DNA of 64,000 nucleotides, taken from the NCBI RefSeq assembly GCF_021347895.1, contig NC_067118.1:37871755-37935754 (forward strand). The letters run 5' to 3'. The stretch comes from Acanthochromis polyacanthus (Eukaryota > Chordata > Actinopteri > Pomacentridae). Of the stretch, positions 15,434-28,800 are shown one piece after another. Both the position numbers and the translations under genes were made by a program. The notes under the pieces were generated by a model, which saw only the letters and a program-made list of their open reading frames with translations, did no database searches and had not been told where the DNA came from. Positions within the stretch are counted from its first letter, which is position 1; every line of letters starts with the position of its first letter.

Positions 15434-16418
15434 ATGTTTATGGTTGAAAATCATGTTTGTCAGATAGATTCCAGTTCATTCATGTCAACAATGATTCTTC
15501 TAAACACATTCGTTAGTTATGGAGTTCCACAAGGTTCTGTGCTGGGACTTTGTTTCTTGATACACTTAGCCAGTATTATTAGAAAACACTCCATAAACAA
15601 ACTTTCACTGCTTTTCAGATGTCACACAGCTTCATTTAGCTCTGAAATGTATCAGTGACTCAAACTTTAAACAAGTTTTAAAGGCATACAGGTCTGGACT
15701 GCTTTTAATTTTCTTCAGCCCAAAAATGCTAAAGTGGATGGCATCACTTTGGCCTAAAGCGCTAGAGTTGAGTTATTTTAGACCAGGATATGCCCTTTAA
15801 TTCAAACATAAAATGGGTCTCTGCAGTTTGGTTAAAATCAGGAACATTCTGTCTCAGAGTGATGCTGAAAAACTAGTCCATGCATTTGTTACTTCTGTCC
15901 TGGACTATTGTAATTACTTATTATTAGAATGTCCCAATAAATCTTTGAAAAACATCCAGTTGACCCAAAATGCAGCAGCCAGAGTTCTGACAGCAAGAGG
16001 GATTATATTTGTCCCATATTAGCTCCTCATCAGTGGCTCCTTGTAAAATGTAGAATTTGGAATTTAAAATCTTTCTTCTCACATCCCAAGCTGTTAATGC
16101 CAGAGCTCCATGGTATCTTTTAGACCGTATTGTTCCATATTTTCCCAATGGAGCACTTCACTTTCAGACTGCAGGTTTACTTGTGGTTCCCAGAGTTTCC
16201 AGAAGCAGATCCTTCAGCTATCAGGCTTCTCTTCTGTGAAACCAGCCCCCAGTTTGGGTTCAGAGGGCAGGCACCTTCATTAGACTTGGAATTATGGTTA
16301 AAACTTCCCTTTTTGATGATGCTTATTGTTTGGGCCGACTCATTCTTTTGTTGTGTTGGTATAGACCTGATTGCGTTTCTATTAATGCACTGAGAACTTC
16401 TCCTGTACTGGTTCTTTA
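15434..16418 (+). pseudogene. L2-clade LINE, reverse-transcriptase remnant (ORF2 C-terminal half)
   Basis: Readable pieces in shifting frames: VSYGVPQGSVLGL of the reverse transcriptase, then IRKHSIN and a degraded active site (FSDVTQLHLAL where an intact element has F/YADD). Further on are LVKIRNILSQSDAEKLVHAF, VLDYCNYLLLECPNKSLKN, QNAAARVLTA and GLLVVPRVSRSR. This is the standard C-terminal order of fish L2 elements. Several frame breaks make it non-functional. It is 5'-truncated and interrupted at about 16418 by a Tc1 element. Confidence 0.85.
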
Positions 16419-17868
16419 CAGTACCACAGTGAATTTTAAATGAAACAATTCAGATGCAGTTGAAGTCCAGACTTCAGCTTCAATTCTGTGGGTTGAACTA
16501 AAAGATTGCATAAAAATGTGAGAAACTAAAGCATTTTTTAAACGCAATCTCTTAATTTCAGGGGCCCAAAAGTAATCAGATAAATTAAGTAACTGAAAAT
16601 AAAATATTAATTTGTAGTACTTGATTGAAAACTCTTTGCTGGAAACAACTACCTGAAGTCTTGAACTCATGGACGTCACCAGACGCTGGGTTTCCTCCTT
16701 TTTAATGCTCTGCCGGGCCTTTACTGCAGCGGTTTTCAGTTGTCTTTCTTTCCTAAGTTTACTGCTTAACAGGTGAAATGCTCAGTTGGGTTGAGATCAA
16801 GTGACTGACTCGACCATTCAAGAATATTCCACTCCTTTACTTTAATAAAGCCCTGTGTTGCTTTGGCTGGATGTTTTGGGTCATTGTCCATCTGTATCAT
16901 GAAATGCCGCCAATCAGTTTGGCTGCATTTGGTTGGATTTGAGCCAACATTTTGTCTCTGAACGCCTCAGAATTCATCCGGCTGGTTCTGTCTTGTGACA
17001 CATCATCGATAACCAGTGACCCATCACACCGCCTCCACCATGCTTTACAGATGATGTGGTTTTCTTTGGATCATGAGCTGTACCACACCTTCTCCAGAAC
17101 TGTGCTGGCTTTTTTTAAAATGTTTTTTAGCAAAGTCCAATCTAGCCTTTGTATTCTTGAGGTCTATGAGTGGCTTGCACCGTGCAGTGAACCCTCTGGA
17201 TTTACTCTCATTCAGTCTTCTCTTTATGGTAGACTTAGACAATGACACACTTACCTCCTGGAGAGACTTTTAACTTGGTTGGTTGTTGTAAAGAAGTGTC
17301 TCTTCACCATGGAAATGATTCTGTGATCATCCACCACTGTTCTCTTCCGTGGACGTCCAGGTCTTTTTTGCGTTGTCGAGTTCACCAGTGCGTTCTTTCT
17401 TTCTTTCTCAGGATGAACCAAACTGTAGATTTTGCCGCTCCTAATATTGTAGCAGTTTTGGATGTTTTTTTTTTTCTGTTTTCTCAGCTTAAGGACGGCT
17501 TGTTTCACCTCCATGGAGAGCTCCTTTGACCACATGTTGTCTTCACAGGAAAATTCTCCAAATGCAAGCATCACACCTTAAATCAACTCCAATGACATAA
17601 CGAAGGAATTTCCCACACCTGCCCATGAAATGGCCTGTGAGTCAATTGTCCAACTACTTCTGGTCCCTTTTAAAAGAAGGTGGCACATGTTAAGGAGCTG
17701 AAACTCCTGAACTCTTCATCCAATTAGAATGTGGAAACCCTCAAATGAAAGCTGAGAATCTGCACTTTATGTCCATTATATAACTATAATTAGAATATGC
17801 TTCATTAAACAGGTAAAAAAGGAAAAAAAAAACTTGTATCAGTGTCCAAATGTATATGGACCTAACTG
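16419..17868 (-). mobile_element. Tc1-like transposon inserted into the L2 LINE
   Basis: The right terminus, read on the minus strand, is CAGTTAGGTCCATATACATT, a typical fish Tc1 end, next to TA at 17869-17870. The left end begins CAGTACC after TA at 16417-16418, but most of its inverted repeat appears lost, so that boundary is inferred. L2 sequence resumes after 17870, so the order of insertion is L2 first, Tc1 second. Confidence 0.8.
16640..17535 (-). pseudogene. Tc1 transposase pseudogene
   Basis: It starts MWSKELSMEVKQAVLKLRKQ, then KRPGRPRKRTVVDDHRIISM, then KSTIKRRLNESKSRGFTARC and KARLDFAKKH. After a deletion it resumes with the second catalytic Asp (MDNDPKH) and third catalytic Glu (DLNPTEH), and ends near MSMSSRLQVVVSSKEFS. 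The segment with the first catalytic Asp (normally WTDETK) is deleted, and several frameshifts and a stop are present. Confidence 0.85.
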
Positions 17869-17870
17869 TA

Positions 17871-18414
17871 TTTGGTCACCATTGTATGTCATTAATTTTG
17901 TGTCTTCTTCTTGTGTAGCTTCTTGTGTTTCGTCCTCTCCGCAGGTATCTCTAACTCTGGAGTTGCTGTTTCTGATCTGCAGTCTCTGGCCTCAAGAACT
18001 TACTCAGTATTTATGGTTCTCTTTGTGGCGTAACTGAGTTAGTTTGATGAAAACTACAAAGTCGCCCAGTGATGATGTCATAGGGAGGTGACTGTCGGGG
18101 AAGTCAGATAGCGCGCGGACAGACAGACGGGTATGCTGTTGTATGGTGCAATACACACACGTCGAAGCTGCAGTTGAACTCACGCAGTGTTTTAGTAACA
18201 CGACACTGTTATGCATTGTTTGTCTGATTTCTCTCCCTTTTTCACCCTCACCCCCGCAGGTCAGGGCTGATCTGCCCTCCCTGTGCTGGTTCTGCCGGAG
18301 GTTTCTTCATGTTAAAGGTGACTTTTTCTGCATTCAAAGAGATTTGTTGAGTTTCTCTTAATAATAATATATATTAAAAGGCCTTTATCTTACTATGTAA
18401 AGTGCCTTGAGATA
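17871..18414 (+). mobile_element. 3' part of the interrupted L2 LINE
   Basis: After the Tc1, sequence such as GAGTTGCTGTTTCTGATCTG, GCCTCAAGAACT, GCCGGAGGTTTCTTCATGTT and AAAGTGCCTTGAGATAAC matches the usual 3' tail of fish L2 elements (the normal tail has CTGAGGTTTCTTCCTG and GCGCCTTGAG). Confidence 0.7.
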
Positions 18415-18419
18415 ACTTA

Positions 18420-18640
18420 GTCAAGCCCAAAATAATTCATACCCTTGACAAATTTTGACCTAAAGTTACTTTTATTCAACTAGCAAGTTTTTTTTTTTAT
18501 TATTGGAAACAACACAGGTGTTCCCCAAAAGATAATAAGATGTTCAAGAGGCATCATTGTGGAAAAAATCATTTCTCAGCTTTTATTTACATTTAGAAGT
18601 AACTAAGTCAAAATTTGCTCGGAGTAGAATAGTTTTGGGA
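18420..18640. mobile_element. Tc1-type terminal fragment
   Basis: TCAAGCCCAAAATAATTCAT, CCCTTGACAAATTTTGAC and TTACTTTTATTCAACTAGCA resemble the end of a common fish Tc1 element. No opposite end was found nearby. Confidence 0.5.
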
Positions 18641-19720
18641 TTGACTATATGTTGTCAATTGGCTCTGTATAAATAAAATGGAATATAGTTGAACTGGATA
18701 GTGAGTGGCCTGCATTACTTTTAAACATGTTCCTATTATTTTGCCTCTCTAATGTAAGTTCATGGGGGGGATAAAGTATTAGGAAGCTATTCTGTCGGGT
18801 TGCATTAGATTTCACGTGAATCGTAGTAAATAAGATCTAAAAATGCAAAAATCTGGAGTATTTCTAGATTGTTTTTTCCAGTTAATGAGTCATCTGTTGG
18901 CACCATTACAGAAATATGTTTCCTATTTCATTAGATGTAAATATTTAAACGGTTTCTGGACAGAAAGTAGATTAAAAACTAGACCGTAACAACGTCACAG
19001 CTCCTTCTGAAGCTACATCTGTCTTTATTTTCCAGATGAAGCAGAGACACTGACACCTGGTGGAAGGAACAATCTGTGTTTTCTGTAACGCAGCAGCAGA
19101 TTCCTGAAGCTTCCAGAGGAAAAAATGAGGTAAAAACGTGCACGGAACTCTGACAAAGCATTTTTTTTATTTGACATGAAACACATCCAATGACAGTGTG
19201 ACAGTGTTTTTGTCAAGTAAGACATGTTAGAAGTTATCGCACCATTGACTAGTTCAGAATGTCTTTGCTGCAGCTCGACGATGCATAGTGAACAGACAGT
19301 TGTTGAGGTATACATTGTGGGCCCTTGAGATTTTCGATTTTGTGTGAAAAGATCCAAATTTCATTTACCTCACATGTACATTTTGTGCTTAGAATAACTT
19401 TGGAGGTTTGAAACGTAGGCGCGCCGTTCCTCTCAACGCAACTTCGCAAACGGACAGAGCTGTTTGTGGATATGTCAGGTTGCATTGTCCGTGTCGAGTT
19501 GCCTGTTGAGAGATTTTTAGTTTCAGAATGGACAGAGCGAAAACTTTAAAGACGTTGGCATGGAAAAAGAACGACCGATTTTCACACAAAAAGGGCATCC
19601 AGGAAGAAACCTTTTTGTTCATGACATTGGAGGACAGAAAAGAAGAAAAAAACCTGGCAACTTCCCTTATTGAATAGCACCAGTGTCTATTGAAAAGGCT
19701 TGAAGGCCAACATGAAATTA
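18641..19720. other. Intergenic DNA between tmprss12 and dip2b
   Basis: AT-rich, with no recognised gene or element. It may include the extreme 3' end of dip2b transcripts if the most distal polyadenylation signals (TTTATT at about 19023 or 19155 on the plus strand) are used. Confidence 0.5.
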
Positions 19721-20385
19721 TAAAACTTTATTAAAACTCATTGGAGTGAAACAGTAGCGACAAAGCAATTGTCACAGAGGAGCTCTGAGGCTTCTCTTCG
19801 TTATTAATGAGTAACTTACTGGCTCGCACACGTGAGTGAAAAGTGGTTTATCGACGTCGAGCCGCTTCAGAGTCAAAGCAGCCGTTTTGCAGAAGTTGTG
19901 CAGCTCCAAATAAAGATTACATCAGGAAAAGTATCGATGAAACCCCTACAAAATATATTAAATTCCAATCATGGATGGAGAGAGTAAAAATACAGTGGAG
20001 GCGACATTAAAAAAAGAAGTAAAAAAAAAAAGATGGTTCAATATTTTGGGATAAATTTCTTACAAAAGACGAACCTTGTTGCACCATAAAAGCCAAATAT
20101 CACCATCAAACTGAGCACACACACACACACGCTCACCGACACACACTCTCTCTCTCACACGTAAAATGATACTGGGAAAGTGCACATTGTTCCTGCCCAA
20201 ATAATCGGAAACCTTTTTGTGTCTTTTGTGATGTGATACGATTAAATTAACAATGCAGAAAAATGCTGTCAAGTATGAAAGATCAGTCAAGTTTTTATCT
20301 ACAGAATTGATTTCCATGTACACATGAACACCAGTAATACAGTATCTGACCTCTAAAATACAGTATACAGACATCTTTACCCTCA

Positions 20386-20391
20386 TTTATT
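20386..20391 (-). terminator. dip2b: Candidate polyadenylation signal for dip2b
   Basis: AATAAA on the minus strand, followed after some 30 bases by mixed sequence. A second AATAAA at 20459-20464 and a third at 19727-19732 are alternatives. Confidence 0.3.
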
Positions 20392-21234
20392 GTACTTTTT
20401 TCTTTTAAAGGATGATTTTTTTTCTTTAAGTCACAGGTTGCTTACGGATTGTTCCTAATTTATTTTTTTCAGTGTTAAGACATTCAGAAGGAATGGCGTT
20501 AATGTTCAAATCAGAAAGGCATGACCGCAAACTTAAAAGAAAAAAAAACAAAAACAAGACACCCCCCCCTTCCTCTAAAAACATGTGACATGAGCGTGTT
20601 TTTAGTTCAAACCTGGCGTCTGATTTGGTGGAACTGTTTTTTAAAATACACAGAAGCTCCACAGGGTTAGTAAGGCAAAGTTCTCTCCTCATTTTTTAGA
20701 TACTCCAAAATCATAAATGTCACAACGATAAAAGGCACCGACTTGCCTTCTGATGATTTACGTAATCGACTGCGGCATTAAGAGAAAGATGTTCTTCGGT
20801 TTCTGGTGGGAAAACGACACTCGGACTGAAAGCTAGCAGCTCAGGTAAAGCCTGGAAACGGAGTCGTCCTGTGAAACCAGCTTTTGACAAAAAAAAAAAA
20901 TTATTTCAAGGTCCACTTGTTGCAGGACTCTAAACTCTATTACGACGCGTTAATCGCCAGGTCTGAGCACACGTAGGACTTCAGGAAAACTTTCTTTGTC
21001 AACTGCTGTTTTCAGAGTTTCAGAGATATGTCAGGATTAAATCTGCCGACACCAGTTTGTGGCTGCGATGGATTACTTCTGAGTCACAGAGCTGAGATAA
21101 AAACAGAAACGTACAGAAGGTTGATAAACACACACGCTGCTGTTTCAAAGAGAATCACCAGTTGGATAAAAATATTGTTTGCTAGTTAATTATTGTAACC
21201 AGATTCCCAAAATGATAGCCAGAGGCTCCATTGT

Positions 21235-21451
21235 GCTCATAAGTTTACATACGCTGGCAACATTTGTGAAATATTGTCCTTTTTTTGATTTAGAAAATAC
21301 ATTTGATGGAAAAACGTTTCTTTCATTTAGGGTTAGTAGTCAGACAAACTTATTTATTGTCATATAATTGTTTTTCCTCTGATCCTTCATGTTTTCATTG
21401 GAGAATGAAACATATTTTACTAAATCTGCCAGTGCATGTAAACTTATGAGC
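21235..21451. mobile_element. Small Tc1-type MITE
   Basis: Left end GCTCATAAGTTTACATACGC and the right end read on the opposite strand, GCTCATAAGTTTACATGCAC, form an inverted repeat of about 26 bases around 217 bases of non-coding DNA. The GTTTACAT motif is common in Tc1 ends. Confidence 0.65.
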
Positions 21452-22844
21452 GCTATCTTAATTTGTAGATTTAATCTAAATGTAGAAATGATCAGAAATT
21501 ATATTGGAGTAAAATAAATGCTCCTTTTCAATATTGTATGCTTTCAAGAAAAGGAGTGCCAGATGTCATTTTCAGCTCCAAACTGGGTTCAAAAAGTTCA
21601 CCGTGCAGCACATCAGTAAACCTACAGATAGCTACTGTAGTTTTTCATATTATTTAACAATCCTCAGCGTTTTATAGAACACTGAGTATTTACGTATTTG
21701 AGAAATGGAAGCACTGTGACTCTAAAAGTAACACACTGGAGGCACAATCTGTGGTTAAACATCCAGCAAAGGCAGTGAAAAACCAACCCACTGACTGCTT
21801 GGCTTGCTACAGTTTTTCCTTTTCAACCCAAACACCAGGCGTAGCTTCAAACCTTGTTCTGAACAATTGGTGCCTTTAAAAAAAGATCGGTTATTAGCAC
21901 TATCACGACCGTACGAACTACCTAACTGTCCTACTCACACTGAAAATGAAGAATCTGTTTCATATTTGCTATCAGAGTTTGTACATGTAGGAGGCTCGTC
22001 TTTCTTTTCCCACACCAACAGGCCATTCAAGTGTATTTTTCGGACATTTTGTATTGTGGAGCACGTGAACGCCGACGCCTCGTCTGCTGGCAGATACAGT
22101 ATGTGACGAGAAGTGAAAGAAGCCACGGTGCACCTGCTAGGAAGCTGACATGTCAGGACTGCCGCTGCGGGCTGCACCTGCTGGTGGCACTTTTTCTATT
22201 TTTAAAAATTTTAATACTGATGTGGATTTGCTGTTGTGAAAGCAGCAGACGTGGGGGGTGTCCCCTTGAGGCAGGCGAGACAGAAAGTGAACTCAGGGGT
22301 GAAAGAGGACGTAAAGTGCAAAGGGGGGGAAGCTCCAGTGCGCCATCCCGCCTTCAGGATCAGAGGGGGTAAAACGAAAACGACCAAAAAAACAAAACAA
22401 GCACACAAAGATTAATGGTTCAGGATATAAACAAAGGAATGGAATGAGGGGAGGTTTTTCTTTCTCCGGTAAAAGGATGTAATTGAAAATTGTCTTTAAA
22501 AATATGAATTGATGAGGGAGGAGTGGGAGAGGATGAAGATCAGCTTTCATCCGGCTGACAGATATGTCTACCATCAAGAGGAGAAAACATCTTCCTCCAC
22601 AGCAGAGCTCTGTGGACTGCAGCGATCGAACAGGTGGAAGCAAAGAAGGAGCAGTTTCTGAGAGGGAAGCATGTCTTCGTCGTTGTTGTTTCAGGGCTGT
22701 TCTCGCGTTCCCACACTGTTTGGTGTCTTGAAGGTGTGTCTGCGCTTCAACGTCGGGGTCGCTACCGTTCACACCCCGAGTCCTTCTCCCTCACGTCTGT
22801 TCTCAGAGCCCGGCTCAGTTTCCCGCGTCGCTCGGTGAAGACGT

Positions 22845-25800
22845 TCACATGTTGTAGGCCACGTAGATGGGGTCCAGTTGGTCTGCCAGGAAGGAGTCTC
22901 GCAGATGCATCCTCTGCTTCTCTCCTCTGGAGTTGATGGGGATCACCCCGGGGTCCACGATGACCACCACCCCCACGATGAGGTGGTGCTCCTCCAGGAC
23001 CACGTTGGTGACCAGGGGCACCAGGTCCAAGGCTTCCTGCTCCGAGCCGCTCAGCTCCGCCACCACCACCAGCAGGTTGGTCCATGTAAACACAGCACTG
23101 CGGAGCGGAGAATTCAGTTTTCTGTTACTGTTGAGCGCCGTAATGAACACATCTACGCTACACACATGATAAACGGAGTGAAGAAGCTCACCTCTCTGCG
23201 ATGCTGCGGTGGGCTCGGGACACGGACGTCTCGATGTCGATGGGGTGATAACGCAAACCCCTCAGCTCCAACGTTTCATCAAGGGAGCCCACCACAAACA
23301 AGGCATCATGGCGATCTGTGGCAAAAAGAACAGGAATATTTATAGTTGTGTGGCTACTTTCAGATATTTTGCTATCCCATTAATACTCTGGTATCTGCAG
23401 TGTCTATATCATGTTCCCCTTTTACTTCCTTTCAGCATTAAATCATGGTCAGTTTAATCATTTTTTGACAAGAATTTACCCAAAAAGACTCTTTTGTTTC
23501 AGTTTTCATCTTATCAGACCAAACAACCCTCTTCCGTTTGATCTGGAGTTTCCCATATACCTTCTGGTGAATTCAATTCAAGATTTTCTGAGCTTTTTTC
23601 ATCAGTAGCTTCCTCTTTGTGACTCTCATAAAGCTTTGACAGGTGAAGAACAGGCAAAAGTTGTTGTATGAACAGTCTGTACAATCTCAGCCACTGAGGC
23701 TCCTTCAGAGGAGTCATAGGTGTCTTGGTGGCCTCCCTCACTAGTCTCGTCTTCTTCTATGTTGTAAATGAGAAGTATTAGGAGTTTAAATACAGGTTGA
23801 ATGAAAGAATGAGAGACTTATTTATGAATGTACTGGATTTTTGCAACCAACAACGTAATGATGTTTGTTTCTCTGGTATTTATTTGATATACATTTTGTT
23901 TCTGTGTATCAAATTTTATTGTTGATACACAGAAACGTTAACACTATATGTCAGTTTTATTTTGTTTATTTACTTGACCTTTATTTTACCAGGTAAAAAT
24001 GTTTGAGAACCAGTTCTCTTTTGCAAACATGACCTGGTCAAGAGGCACCAGCAGGAACAAAGACACAAATGGACATATAAACAGAACAAAGAACAAAAGT
24101 AAACAAGTAAGACGCATGGGAACATATGTATGTGAGTGAAAAAATGTGTAGGAAGTGTGTGTAAGTAAAGTCTGAAATGATCAGCAGTCAACTACAATGT
24201 GTTGGAGTTTAAGCTTATAGGTGGTGAGTGGAGGCAAAGTTGAAGGTTTGAAGGTGTTTTGTAAGGTGTTCCAGTCTTTAGCTGCTGCAAAACAAAAAGA
24301 GTAACGGCCAAAAATAGTAGAAGTACCAGGAATGATGAGCTTGATGTGTTCACTAGACCTAGTATGAAATGAATTATGGGTGAGGTGAAGAAGAGAGGAC
24401 AGGTAGAGAGGAGTCTTGTTTTGATTCGTAAACAAAGTGAAACCAGTGGTGAAGCCGCCGGGTATGAATGGAGGGCGACCTGACCAGTTTATAAAGATAT
24501 TCAAAGCTGCCATAATAAATTAGATATAGACAGAGTGGCAGAGGATTTAATCCATGTTCCACAGTCCTGTCAAAATCATATTTACAAACAGAAAAGACAG
24601 AAAGCTTGTTCAAATATCCTCTCACCTCCACTTGCATCCAGCAGCTCGGTTCTCTTGATGAAGCCCAGGTAGCCCGTCCTGGCCCACAGAGTGTGAGGCT
24701 CCCCGAAGCTGAGTCTGGTGTTGAAATGATCCGCCTGCAGGCTCTCCTCTCCATAGATGGTGTAGTAGCCGCTGGCGCTGTGAGGGCTGTTCACCCAGAT
24801 CTGCACAAAGACACAAAAATATGAAGGACGGCGAAAACCTGACACTAAAAGGCAAATGAATATAGAAGTGTGAACCCTTAACACAAAAATGAAGAAGAAA
24901 AAAGAAGACATTATCCCATGATCCTCTCTGCAGACTTACCTCCCCCAGGTGTGAGTCTCCCAGCGGGCCTCTGGTTTCTGGGTTGACTATGATGACCCTC
25001 ACTCCCGGTAGGATCTAAGAAGAGAGTGTAGCTTTTAGAATAACAAAACCACTTCTATTTCCTGTCTGGTTCTGTGGTAACAGTGAATTTCACTCGTCAA
25101 TAACCAATACTTACAGTGCCCGACTCCATGAGAGGAAGACTCTGTGGCGCTCCTCGTTCCACTAACCTCACCCTGAGGGACACAGGAAAAGACGACCCGT
25201 CAATCAGCGTGTTCCATCTGACCGACGCAGCACGTTTGTGACCTCTGTGCGGCTTTAGAAAACTCTTACCTGTCGTGACGGAGAGACTTCATGTCAACGT
25301 AGACGGTGGAGGGATCTGGTCCAGCAGTGCCCTGGAGAGACAGAGAGAAAAACAACCACACTGGACTGAACCTGAAAAACCTTCATTCAGGAGGACTTAC
25401 AGGTCCCATTTTGTGACTTTTTCTGCAAGTTAATGAAAGCCTCACATGCTCTAATAGGATGTGTCTTTAAATTTGACAGCTCAAAATACTGCACAGATTG
25501 TTTATGACCGTACACCTCTGGCTTTAGCCTTGTTCTAAACAGGCTGTTTCAGTGTTCAAGAAAAAAACTCTGTAAAACAGTGGACCTCGCCTTACATTTC
25601 TGAATTAGCAGAAACGGCTCCAAAAAGGAAATAAACCTGATGGACAGCCAGCTTTTGCAAACTTTGACTGTTCTTTCCTCAGTTGGAACGTATCGGTTCA
25701 GTAAAATCTTCTTTGGCTTGTAAAACTGGGACAGTATCTAGTTGTGCTGTGACTTGAAGAACAGCAGACGTAAACATCTTCATACGTTTCTTTACACTTC

Positions 25801-28800
25801 CAAGTTTATAACAACCGCAAAACACAAGAAAAAACGATTTTCACCATATGGAACCTTTAAGGGTAAAATGGAGAAACACTTCTTGTGAACAGAACAAAGT
25901 AAATTGCTTAAATTAAAGTTCACATTTAAGACAGTTCCCGGTGAGACCCACCTGCAGGCAGATGGCCAGGTTGACCCTGGAGCCGAAGGCGGTGCTGACG
26001 GCGCGTGACGACAAGCCGAGGTCCTTGAAGAGTTTGGAGAAGGACTGCGTGAGGGACAGGCGAGGACGCTCCTCTGCTATCACCACACAGCTCCGAACAC
26101 ACGACAGATTCAGACCCCGAGCCTGGAGACGCACCGCTAAAGGTTAGTCACTCTTGACGTAAACATGGACTCAGAATAAGCAAAGATTTTAGGCTATAAA
26201 ATACCATATTTATGACTACAAACAGATGTAAACTTTCACATGTTGTAAACACGTTCAGTCCATTCACCAAGTCCTCAAATCATCTGCCACATGACCTTTC
26301 TCTGCAGCATAAATATAAAATGCTCTGTATGTTTTTCTTCTAATCTAAGTATTATTTTATGTCTTTGTGGTTCCCAAAGTGAGGGCTGGGATCTCCCAAG
26401 GGGTCATGATTTACTGTGGCAGGGTTTGATGATATCCAGAAATCAATACATCAAATACATATTGTAATTAAATGTGGATGATGATGTTTGAGTGTCTGGT
26501 TGAACCCAGAATGGACACACTGCCCACCCATCTCATTATGTGGAGGAAAGACAGCAACGATGTTTGCAATCTGCTGCTGATTACACACATTTACAGAGAC
26601 GTCACATGAGGCTCCTCCAAGCTACTGAACAGTTCATCAGTACGTTTGTACTCCGGCTTAACTTTGATGTATTCTGCTACTAGTCTAGATGGTTCACTCT
26701 GATGTCTCCTCAGATCAAATCAATCCATATTAAACTACTATAAATTAATAATACAGTTGTTAGGGTGTTGTGTTATTTTGTGTTGCTGTGCTCATGTTTG
26801 GACAGACCTATTAGTGAATCTCTACATGTTTTTATTTTTCAACCACTTCCAGTGACGGTGGGCATCATGAGTCTCTGGCACTGTTTATTTTTGGGTGTCA
26901 GAAGCTAAAAAGTTTGTGAACTGGTGCTTTAAAGAGTCTGTCAATTACATAAAGAAATGCAAAATGTTTCACTCTGTTGAAAACCTGTCACAATTACTGA
27001 ATAATTACAGCCTAACTTCACTGTTCTAATTGCACCTTTAACAACACAATCATTTTAAAACCATCACACAGGTGTTTATTAGTCACCTTCTCAGCAGCAA
27101 TGATTCCTGTGAGAAGCAGTTTCATTTTAAAGGGGAACCACATGTGGCATGTTGTGTGAGTGTGATTGTGACCTTCAGCATCTCGGTCTGGGTTCCCAGG
27201 CCTTTGGTGCAGAGCTCCATGACGGAGTACGAGCAGAAGGTGTCTCTGATCTTGTACTGACTGAGCGTGCTCAGCCACAGAGGCAGCGAACTCTCCAGCT
27301 CCAGGGGAGGAATAAGGATGGACTGGTGACCTGAGTAAACACTGCAAACAAACAAAACACTCGCTGCAGCAACAGGACAATTTACAGGAGCCACACGCAA
27401 TATGAAAAATGATATTCAGTGTGTGTTTGAATTACCTGGAGAGGCACCACAGGACGAAGCCCAGGCCACAGTAAGGGTCCAGGCAGATGGCTATTTGGCG
27501 TGACGAGTAGAGTTCACACTGCAGCTTGATGGAGCGGCACAGAGTGCTGACTGCAGCATGAGACATCTGAAGAAAATTTGAAGAAACTCTTAACCCTTCA
27601 TCAGACAAGTGATCACATTTGGTAACTCATTAAATACGGTATTGCTCTCTCCTCTCAGTGAGGGCGAGAAGCATGTGGTTTCCACTCAGCCAATCAGCGA
27701 AGACCACTCTACGTCACATCGCAGCATTTGACCAATCAGCAGAGGCCTGGAACGGATCAAACTTTCTCTTTTCTCTGAAGTTGGAAAAAGACTTCTGGTC
27801 CTCTTAAATACTTGCGGTCAAAACTAACCATGGTTACTTGATGAAACTCACATTTTACAGTTGAGTAGTTGTGCTATGTGATGATATATGCATTTCTTGG
27901 AATGTTTTTTTAATCATCACTAATGGGCAAGGAACCAAATAAGGTGACTTCATTGACCTTAAAATTCATGATGAAAATTACAAATTTTGAAAAATGTCAC
28001 AAAAGTGAAAAAGTCTTATGTCCTCCAATAAATCTGAAGGGTTGAAATGTTGAATTCCAGTATTTCATGATCGCCCTTTAAAGCACAACGACCTTCTTTC
28101 TGGCTAAAACTGATTCACTAACCTTCAGTTCATCAGTACAACTTTTATTTACCTGAAAGTCCTCACCGAACACGGTTCAAGATATAGAAATACATTCCAC
28201 TATTAGTCCTCTAACAAAAAAAAACAACTATTACCTCAATGAAAAATCTTAAGATCTATGAATATCAAAATACTCTTTTTCATTTCAAAAGTTAACTTTA
28301 AGATGTCCTCCACTTTACTGACAGTCTGTTTTCAGTGCAAGTGTGCTGGAAGTTCAAAATCACATCCTGTTTGTGTTGAGGTGTCACAAAATTCTGCTCA
28401 TCACATATTTCTGGACCCGCTGAACCCCAAACTCTGGTCGGCAGGATTCAAGACATGTTTTATTTTTAAACTGTACATGAATAAATAAATAAATAAGGAG
28501 AATCGACGTATTTGGAACTTTCTTACAGTCTATGAACTAATTATGTGTGACTTTTGGTTTGTCTGGAAGATCGTGCTCAGAATCCCTTCATCGTACACGT
28601 CTCATTCATAAACAAACTGTTTGGTGTAAACAGATTCTGTAAACAGCTAAAAATTCAGTGCTCCTCGTCACAACCGGAAAGCCACGAGTGACTCAGCTGT
28701 GACCAACAGTTGTGTGAATTCAACTTTCATTTTTTATGTTTTTTTATGATTCATGTCATTAATATGTGTGTCATGCTGCACAGAAGACATCCCAGTTTTC

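Larger units (their letters stand above)
19727..22844 (-). other. dip2b: Probable dip2b 3' UTR
   Basis: It follows the dip2b stop on the minus strand and contains no other gene. Minus-strand AATAAA signals lie at 20459-20464, 20386-20391 and 19727-19732. Mammalian DIP2B also has a 3' UTR of several kilobases. The true end cannot be fixed from sequence alone. A small MITE lies inside at 21235-21451. Confidence 0.45.

Noticed and set aside
22293..22772. 159-residue minus-strand frame next to the dip2b stop
   Set aside because: It lies in the probable 3' UTR, matches no known family, and its composition is not protein-like.
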